A stretch of 13,440 bases of DNA from the NCBI GenBank assembly GCA_945868195.1, contig CAMBLP010000051.1, forward strand, positions 1-13,440, written 5' to 3'. Shown here piece by piece: positions 7,599-13,440 of this stretch. The notes beneath the pieces are model-generated. The model did not search any database. It saw nothing but the letters and a program-made list of their open reading frames with translations, and was not told the origin of the DNA. The DNA is from Bordetella parapertussis (GTDB taxonomy: Bacteria > Pseudomonadota > Gammaproteobacteria > Burkholderiales > Burkholderiaceae_B). Position 1 is the stretch's first letter, and every line of letters begins with the position of its first letter. Made by a program: the position numbers and the translations under genes.

Positions 7599-9788
7599 TT
7601 ATGCTCCTGAAGGGGATAGAGAGGGGGAGATATTGTTATGAATTATCGCTATTTCATCATCAATATTGACAATTGTTTTTTGCATTTGAGTCATAGGATA
7701 CGCAAAGTTGGGCAAACTTCCATCCACGATCGAGGTGGGGAGTGCGGGAAGGGGCGCGCTTCGGTCTGCTTGCAAATGTGGAACAATTTGTGACAGATGA
7801 TGCGTGACGATAGGGTTTGCTTGCGCAGAGGTTGTGAGCGCATGCATCACCGCATTGATTTGCGAAGCCAGCATATGCGTCTGGATCATTAAGTTGTTAA
7901 ATTCGATCACGTGCCACTGACGTGAGCGAGGCTCGAGCATCATGCGATAAAAAGCTTCGGCAAAGTTTCCAAGCGCGACATAGACATTTTTGCGCGCAAG
8001 CCGCCAGGCGACTTCTGCGCGATCAATATCGCGATTCTGAGGGTCTTTTTTATTGGTCTGAAGTGCTTCGACATAATGCAGTCCTGCACGTAGATATTCC
8101 CGGTTTGCGTTGATAGCCGCACGAGACAAGGAGGGCATAAACTGCGCTTCCCACCAAGGTAAAAAGTAACTGCAGGCAAAAGAAATGACCGAGCCAATCA
8201 GGGTGTCGAGTGCGCGATCTGTGATGAGGGTGGTGGCGGTTGGGTCGACAAAATGAAACGCCAGCAGCACAGCATTGGTATTAAAGACCGATGCCATCAT
8301 GTAATTGAGCTGCAGCAAACTGCCACCAATGATGGTGGACAACACCATCGCCGCAAAAAGCCACGTATTGTTGTCGGTGCTGTACAACGCGCCTAGCGCC
8401 ACAACACAGCCCATCAACGTGCCAAATAGTCTCCAGCCGTTACGTTGACGCGTCAAGGCAAAGCCAGGTTTCATGATGATGAGAACCGTGAGCAAAATCC
8501 AGTAACCTTGAGGTGCGAGTGCTGGAACCAAGGTCCACAAGGCCATCGCGCATGCAGCCGCTAAGGTGACACGTAACGCATAACGACAAATGGGTGAGTC
8601 CAGCCTCAAATTGCTGGTGATCATACCTACACGATATTTTTCACGAGAAAGAAATTGACTGAGAGACTGGTCCAGCACCGTTGGCTGAATGGCATCGGTG
8701 TTTTTACTCATGTCGGTCAAGCTAATCATGCGCTGTACAGTATTGGCGCTGTGGCGTAATCGTCGCAAAATTTCGACACAGAGATGGTAGACATCAGGTT
8801 CCTGACGCGCGTAACCATTTCGCTCCATTTGATCAATTTCAAACTCCAAGGCGCGTAATTCAGCCTTCACACTATTGCGCGGGGTGGCGATGCGTTCGCG
8901 TGCAATGGCCAAAGCGACTCTGTCCAAGTCGATGGACATTTTAGAGAGCGCATCCCGCATGAAAATCAGGATATCGGAGTTTGCAAGCTTGGTGCGTAAG
9001 AGCGAGTAGTCCGTGCGGGTTGCCACCAAGGTGTCAAGAATTTCGATGGTGTCGACAAAAAGATTCCAGAGCATCATGCGCTTGGGTTGATCCGGCGTGA
9101 TTTTTCCGGTGAGACCTCTCAGCACCATGTCACGCGCTGCTTGCTGCTTGTCCGTCATGTTCGATTGACTCGCGATGAGTTTGCGATAGCTTTCATCCAA
9201 GTCATGATCGATGTTGTACATGTCCGCGCGTTGTGCCACGTAGTCTGACGTTGCAAAAAGCGCGACGGAGAGTGCTTGCTCTTTTTCTCGCAGGTTCATT
9301 GCTCGGCTGAGCGAGTAACTAAAAAGCGTATAAAACAGTCCACCTCCCAAAGAGGTCAGGGTATGCAGCCAGACTTGGTCCGCGGAGAGGGCCTCGTGCA
9401 TCGTGACGGTCATGAGTAGCAGGCAGGCAAAGCCGATTTGTCCGCCTTTTTTGCCGTAAACGGACAGCATGGAGTACCCAAAGCATTGTCCAATCACCGC
9501 GAGCCACAACAGCCATGGATAATTTGACGCTAGGCTGGTCACCGCGACGGTCAAGGTGCTCAGTAATGTGCCGCCCAGCATTTCCCAGCGACGATTTTCG
9601 TGGGGACCCGGCTGATCAATAAAGGCGACGCACAAGGCGCCAAAGGTTGCAACGAGGCCTGCGGCGTACCAACCGAACAAGCCGCCTAGTATCATGACGG
9701 GCAGCAAGGTTCCGGTCGCGCGCCTAATGCCACTGTAGAAGTGGTGGCTATAGATGAAACGCTGGAGCTGGCTGGCAGATTCGTTCAT
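7599..9788 (-). CDS. FUSC family inner-membrane protein, YccS/YhfK-like
   Basis: A 729-residue membrane protein of the FUSC (fusaric acid resistance-like) family, closest in style to YccS/YhfK, related to the AaeB aromatic-acid efflux component. Transport is not proven for the YccS branch. Two membrane blocks are visible: residues about 20-165 ([20 protein letters not shown] onward) and about 395-545 ([16 protein letters not shown] onward). The second contains the FUSC core [20 protein letters not shown] and [17 protein letters not shown]. Between and after them are long charged, helical cytoplasmic regions (about 170-390 and 550-729). The start chosen is ATG 9788; an in-frame GTG at 9803 adds five residues, and neither has a clear ribosome binding site. 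A good promoter lies about 40 bases upstream. The stop is one base from the bdhA start, implying an operon and perhaps export of a compound related to hydroxy acids, which is inference. Confidence 0.9.
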   Translation of the reverse strand: MNESASQLQRFIYSHHFYSGIRRATGTLLPVMILGGLFGWYAAGLVATFGALCVAFIDQPGPHENRRWEMLGGTLLSTLTVAVTSLASNYPWLLWLAVIGQCFGYSMLSVYGKKGGQIGFACLLLMTVTMHEALSADQVWLHTLTSLGGGLFYTLFSYSLSRAMNLREKEQALSVALFATSDYVAQRADMYNIDHDLDESYRKLIASQSNMTDKQQAARDMVLRGLTGKITPDQPKRMMLWNLFVDTIEILDTLVATRTDYSLLRTKLANSDILIFMRDALSKMSIDLDRVALAIARERIATPRNSVKAELRALEFEIDQMERNGYARQEPDVYHLCVEILRRLRHSANTVQRMISLTDMSKNTDAIQPTVLDQSLSQFLSREKYRVGMITSNLRLDSPICRYALRVTLAAACAMALWTLVPALAPQGYWILLTVLIIMKPGFALTRQRNGWRLFGTLMGCVVALGALYSTDNNTWLFAAMVLSTIIGGSLLQLNYMMASVFNTNAVLLAFHFVDPTATTLITDRALDTLIGSVISFACSYFLPWWEAQFMPSLSRAAINANREYLRAGLHYVEALQTNKKDPQNRDIDRAEVAWRLARKNVYVALGNFAEAFYRMMLEPRSRQWHVIEFNNLMIQTHMLASQINAVMHALTTSAQANPIVTHHLSQIVPHLQADRSAPLPALPTSIVDGSLPNFAYPMTQMQKTIVNIDDEIAIIHNNISPSLSPSGA

Positions 9789-9828
9789 ACATTTTGGTTG
9801 CACTGCAGCAATTTGTGGCTAAGTCTCC

Positions 9829-9857
9829 ACTCTAACGGAGTCCGACGGGAGTGACAA
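9829..9857 (-). promoter_or_regulatory. Candidate sigma-70 promoter for the FUSC-bdhA operon
   Basis: On the minus strand, TTGTCA (9857-9852, five of six to consensus) and TAGAGT (9834-9829, four of six) are 17 bases apart. Transcription would begin near 9822, about 34 bases before ATG 9788. This is the best-spaced pair in the gap and faces the expected way. Confidence 0.45.
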
Positions 9858-10086
9858 CCACCTCCTACCAATGGATGTAAATTTGCGCTGCGGCGCACAA
9901 CACGTTAAAGTTATAGATCCGGGCGAAAACGCTTATCGTTTTTTTCGGCCGATGGCGTTCAATACTGGGTCATCACCCTTTTTTGATGCGTCTAAACGTA
10001 AACTTTTGCTGCTGTCCTTGCCAAAAGCTCGGGTCAGCGCTTCCGTTTCGATACAGTGCACCCCTGTTGGGTGCGTGCATAGCCTG

Positions 10087-10191
10087 ATGGCGAATGCGTG
10101 CCAAGTTGGCAAGGTGGTCGGGTGGCCAAGCTCTGTGAGCTTGAAAACGTCGGCGCATGTTGCGGTTCTTGTTGCGGTTCAGCGTCTCTGA
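10087..10191 (+). CDS. Putative Val/Leu-rich leader peptide upstream of ilvI
   Basis: A 34-codon frame that ends 51 bases before ilvI and finishes with HVAVLVAVQRL, eight Val in all. The final cluster GTT GCG GTT CTT GTT GCG GTT (10159-10179) concentrates codons for two of the end-products of the downstream pathway, as in leader peptides of branched-chain attenuation systems such as E. coli ivbL. ATG 10087 lacks a Shine-Dalgarno. In-frame GTG 10135 would make an 18-residue peptide with a weak GGGTGG upstream and sits in a 7-bp hairpin. The frame is open further upstream, so the short peptide is a proposal, not an observed gene. Confidence 0.33.
   Translation: MANACQVGKVVGWPSSVSLKTSAHVAVLVAVQRL
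10099..10143 (+). promoter_or_regulatory. Competing hairpins in the ilv leader
   Basis: Four segments can pair in alternative ways: TGCCAA (10099-10104) with TTGGCA (10106-10111); that same TTGGC with the later GCCAA (10126-10129 plus neighbour); and CAAGCTC (10127-10133) with GAGCTTG (10137-10143). The middle pairing excludes both outer ones, as in 1:2, 2:3, 3:4 attenuator logic. The first hairpin has a one-base gap and must open slightly to form in RNA. No U-run follows the last stem, so direct termination there is unlikely. Confidence 0.4.
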
Positions 10192-10242
10192 CAAAAAGAG
10201 CGCAGTCATAGTGGCGAAGCCGGTAATGAAAGGAATGACATC

Positions 10243-11961
10243 ATGGAACTCAATGGCGCAGATATTGTCACGCGCGTATTAGCCGAAGAAGGCGTAGAAC
10301 ATTTATTTGGCTACCCCGGTGGCGCGGTACTCTACATTTACGACGCGATCTACAAGCAAGAAAAAGTCAAACATATTTTGGTGCGACACGAGCAGGCTGC
10401 GGTGCACGCGGCCGACGCCTATTCGCGCTCTTCAAATAAAGTCGGTGTGTGCTTAGTCACCAGTGGTCCAGGCGTCACAAACGCCGTCACCGGGATCGCG
10501 ACTGCCTATATGGACTCCATTCCGTTGGTCATCATCAGTGGTCAGGTGCCGACGCACGCCATTGGTGAGGATGCTTTCCAGGAATGTGACACCGTTGGCA
10601 TCACGCGACCTTGCGTCAAGCACAACTTCTTGGTGCGAGACGTCAAAGAATTAGCGGACACGATGCGTAAGGCGTTTTATATCGCCCGCACGGGTCGTCC
10701 TGGACCCGTCCTTGTGGATATCCCCAAAGACGTCAGTTTTGCGCATTGCAAATACTCGCCCCCAAAGGCTGAGCCCGTGATGCGTTCTTATTCTCCGGTT
10801 GTCAAAGGTCATCAGGGTCAGATCAAAAAAGCGGTGCAGATGTTGCTGCAGGCCGAGCGGCCGATGATTTACAGCGGCGGCGGAGTGATTTTGTCGGATG
10901 CCTCACCAGAGTTGCAACAGTTCGTCAAAATGATGGGCGCACCTTGCACCAACACGTTGATGGGCTTGGGTGCTTATCCCTTTACTGACAAGCAGTTTGT
11001 CGGAATGCCTGGTATGCATGGCACGTACGAGGCCAACATGGCGATGCAGCATTGTGATGTGCTGATTGCCGTCGGTGCGCGTTTTGATGACCGAGTCATT
11101 GGCAACCCCAAGCATTTCGCTCAAAATCCACGCAAAATCATCCATATCGACATCGATCCTTCGTCCATCTCCAAACGTGTCAAGGTCGATGTGCCGATTG
11201 TGGGTAACGTCAAAGATGTGCTGATCGAGTTGATGTCCCAATATCAGGCTGCCGCTCTTGAAACGCGTCCAAACGCCGAAGCGTTGGCGAAGTGGTGGCA
11301 ACAGGTTCAGGTCTGGCGTGGCAAAGAATGCATGAAATTTGCCGACTCCACTGAGCTAATCAAACCTCAGGCCGTGGTGCAAAAGCTCTGGGAGGTGACA
11401 GGTGGTGATGCCTACATTACCTCCGATGTCGGACAGCATCAGATGTGGGCAGCGCAGTATTACGGCTTTGACAAGCCACGTCGTTGGATCAACTCCGGTG
11501 GCCTTGGCACGATGGGAGTGGGTTTGCCCTACGCGATGGGCGTTCAGATGGCCAATCCCGGTGCAACCGTCGCTTGTATCACTGGCGAAGGCTCCATCCA
11601 GATGAACATCCAAGAACTCTCGACGTGCCGTCAGTATCACCTGACACCCAAGATCATATGCCTGAACAACCGATATCTCGGGATGGTACGTCAATGGCAG
11701 CAGATTGATTACTCTTCGCGTTATTCGGAGTCCTACATGGACGCGCTGCCCGATTTCGTCAAACTGGCGGAGGCCTATGGCCACGTTGGCATGCGGATCG
11801 ACAAGCCTTCTGATGTGGATGGCGCTCTGCGCGAAGCGTTCAAGCTCAAAGATCGCCTCGTCTTCATGGACTTCATTACGGATCAAAGCGAGAACGTCTG
11901 GCCCATGGTCAAGGCGGGTAAGGGCTTGACCGAAATGTTGCTCGGTTCTGAAGATCTTTAA
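10243..11961 (+). CDS. ilvI: Acetolactate synthase large (catalytic) subunit, IlvI/IlvB type
   Basis: The catalytic subunit of acetohydroxyacid synthase joins two pyruvates, or pyruvate and 2-ketobutyrate, in the first common step of valine, leucine and isoleucine synthesis. It uses thiamine diphosphate, Mg2+ and structural FAD. The 572 residues contain the three ThDP-enzyme domains. The N-terminal PYR domain has GYPGGAVLYIYDA and catalytic Glu50 in RHEQAA. The FAD-binding middle domain follows. The C-terminal domain has the ThDP-Mg motif GEGSIQMNIQEL (from residue 448) ending in Asn475-Asn476, then RYLGMVRQWQQ. GEG replaces the more common GDG; I recall this from other Burkholderiales enzymes. 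AAAGGA lies eight bases before ATG 10243. The small subunit ilvH starts 10 bases after the stop. E. coli-type naming could equally be ilvB. Confidence 0.96.
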   Translation: MELNGADIVTRVLAEEGVEHLFGYPGGAVLYIYDAIYKQEKVKHILVRHEQAAVHAADAYSRSSNKVGVCLVTSGPGVTNAVTGIATAYMDSIPLVIISGQVPTHAIGEDAFQECDTVGITRPCVKHNFLVRDVKELADTMRKAFYIARTGRPGPVLVDIPKDVSFAHCKYSPPKAEPVMRSYSPVVKGHQGQIKKAVQMLLQAERPMIYSGGGVILSDASPELQQFVKMMGAPCTNTLMGLGAYPFTDKQFVGMPGMHGTYEANMAMQHCDVLIAVGARFDDRVIGNPKHFAQNPRKIIHIDIDPSSISKRVKVDVPIVGNVKDVLIELMSQYQAAALETRPNAEALAKWWQQVQVWRGKECMKFADSTELIKPQAVVQKLWEVTGGDAYITSDVGQHQMWAAQYYGFDKPRRWINSGGLGTMGVGLPYAMGVQMANPGATVACITGEGSIQMNIQELSTCRQYHLTPKIICLNNRYLGMVRQWQQIDYSSRYSESYMDALPDFVKLAEAYGHVGMRIDKPSDVDGALREAFKLKDRLVFMDFITDQSENVWPMVKAGKGLTEMLLGSEDL

Positions 11962-11971
11962 GGGGACCGCC

Positions 11972-12463
11972 ATGAAACATATTATTTCTGTTCTGATGGA
12001 AAACGCGCCTGGTGCGTTGTCTCGCGTGGTGGGTTTATTTTCCGCACGTGGTTACAACATTGAAACCTTGACCGTGGCCCCCACCGAAGACAACACGCTG
12101 TCTCGTTTGACATTGGTGACGATGGGTTCGGATGACGTGATCGAACAAATCACCAAACATTTGAATCGGCTAGTGGATGTGATCAAGGTCGTAGACCTGA
12201 CCGAGGGCTCTCATATTGAGCGTGAGCTCATGTTGATCAAGGTTCGAGCGGTGGGCAAAGAACGTGAGGAAATGAAACGGATGGCGGATATTTTCCGTGG
12301 TCGTATCATCGATGTCACGGACAAGGCCTACACCATCGAACTGACGGGTAACCAAGACAAGATTCAGGCCTTTATCGACGCCTTGGATCGAAGTGCTATT
12401 TTGGAGACAGTCCGTACAGGCGTCTCTGGAATCGGTCGCGGCGAGCGTATCCTAAAGCTGTGA
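11972..12463 (+). CDS. ilvH: Acetolactate synthase small (regulatory) subunit IlvH
   Basis: IlvH binds the catalytic subunit, raises its activity and confers feedback inhibition by valine. The 163 residues match the family length. The N-terminal ACT domain (about 3-78) starts KHIISVLMENAPGALSRVVGLFSARGYNIETLTVAPTED. Asn11, Gly14 and Asn29, positions tied to valine sensitivity in E. coli IlvH, are all present, so the enzyme is predicted to be valine-inhibited. The C-terminal ACT-like domain (about 85-160) has the usual MADIFRGRIIDVTDKAYTIELTGN and ends GISGIGRGE-like (VSGIGRGERILKL). AGGGG lies a few bases before ATG 11972, and the 10-base gap to ilvI indicates one transcript. Confidence 0.97.
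   Translation: MKHIISVLMENAPGALSRVVGLFSARGYNIETLTVAPTEDNTLSRLTLVTMGSDDVIEQITKHLNRLVDVIKVVDLTEGSHIERELMLIKVRAVGKEREEMKRMADIFRGRIIDVTDKAYTIELTGNQDKIQAFIDALDRSAILETVRTGVSGIGRGERILKL

Positions 12464-13440
<977 letters not shown>

Larger units (their letters stand above)
9804..10242 (+). promoter_or_regulatory. 439-bp intergenic region with long structured leader of ilvIHC
   Basis: This gap separates the divergent FUSC and ilvI genes and holds no convincing full-length gene. It contains several perfect inverted repeats on the ilv side: TGCGC/GCGCA near 9885-9898, GGGT/ACCC (9967-9978) followed by six T, CTTTTG/CAAAAG (10003-10027), GCACCC/GGGTGC (10058-10074), TGCCAA/TTGGCA (10099-10111) and CAAGCTC/GAGCTTG (10127-10143). 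A 12-bp near-perfect tandem repeat lies at 10158-10181. The ilv promoter is not clear; TTGCGC and TAAAGT 17 bases apart around 9885-9915 are only a weak candidate. ilvI has a good AAAGGA (10229-10234) eight bases before its ATG. A cis-regulatory structure called the ilvH motif has been described in Betaproteobacteria, but membership cannot be judged without a covariance-model search. Confidence 0.6.

Noticed and set aside
9789..9803. GTG 9803 as the FUSC gene start
   Set aside because: It adds only MQPKC with no Shine-Dalgarno; ATG 9788 gives a more typical N-terminus, though this is not certain.
9871..10191. 106-codon plus-strand frame in the ilv leader as a full gene
   Set aside because: The first part has no protein-like pattern and no ribosome binding site; only the Val-rich end was kept as a possible leader peptide.
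9973..10209. 78-codon minus-strand frame in the ilv leader
   Set aside because: No ribosome binding site, Arg/His/Asn-rich composition without family likeness, and antisense to the structured leader.
10903..11301. 132-codon minus-strand frame in ilvI
   Set aside because: Antisense shadow of ilvI with no family likeness.
11356..11973. 205-codon open frame on the minus strand inside ilvI
   Set aside because: It is antisense to strongly conserved IlvI sequence, has no recognisable family and reflects codon bias on the coding strand.

Overview
The window looks like a chromosomal segment of a betaproteobacterium, most likely Burkholderiales. The evidence is an ilvI-ilvH-ilvC operon with betaproteobacterial-type protein sequences, a 3-hydroxybutyrate dehydrogenase of the polyhydroxybutyrate cycle, a tRNA-Ser with its CCA encoded, and a mid-range GC content by eye. 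The genus cannot be settled from the sequence. Every larger gene belongs to a recognisable family. I see no insertion sequence, CRISPR array, rRNA or complete prophage.

Layout, left to right. (1) Positions 1-1311 hold the 3' part of katG (catalase-peroxidase), followed by a perfect 12-bp dyad and a small exported DUF411 cysteine protein with a Tat-like signal. (2) Positions 1958-5378 are a complete molybdate module: modE on the minus strand, a dyad that is a candidate ModE operator, then modA, modB and modC on the plus strand. (3) Positions 5379-6021 are a short patch with a 69-residue coiled-coil plus membrane-anchor microprotein, a symmetric terminator-like hairpin and tRNA-Ser(CGA), all minus strand. 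(4) yaaA (peroxide stress) lies at 6022-6792 on the plus strand. (5) A minus-strand pair follows: a YccS-like FUSC membrane protein and bdhA, separated by one base. (6) A 439-bp non-coding leader (9804-10242) precedes ilvI, ilvH and ilvC (plus strand, ilvC cut by the window end), which form the common branched-chain amino-acid pathway.

How the genes work together. ModE is expected to sense molybdate and repress modABC, which imports it. IlvIH and IlvC carry out the first two steps of valine and isoleucine synthesis, and IlvH keeps residues linked to valine feedback. BdhA interconverts 3-hydroxybutyrate and acetoacetate. KatG and YaaA are both peroxide-defence proteins but are not adjacent.

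The most interesting unexplained sequence is the ilv leader. It has several perfect inverted repeats, two of which compete for a shared segment, and a short frame ending in a Val/Leu-rich run built from a 12-bp tandem repeat just ahead of ilvI. This resembles branched-chain amino-acid attenuation, but no canonical terminator precedes ilvI. Other points worth checking are an unusual Leu27 in the IlvC nucleotide-binding loop, the katG/DUF411 dyad, the FUSC-bdhA coupling and the microprotein beside the tRNA. I found no convincing new multi-gene system.
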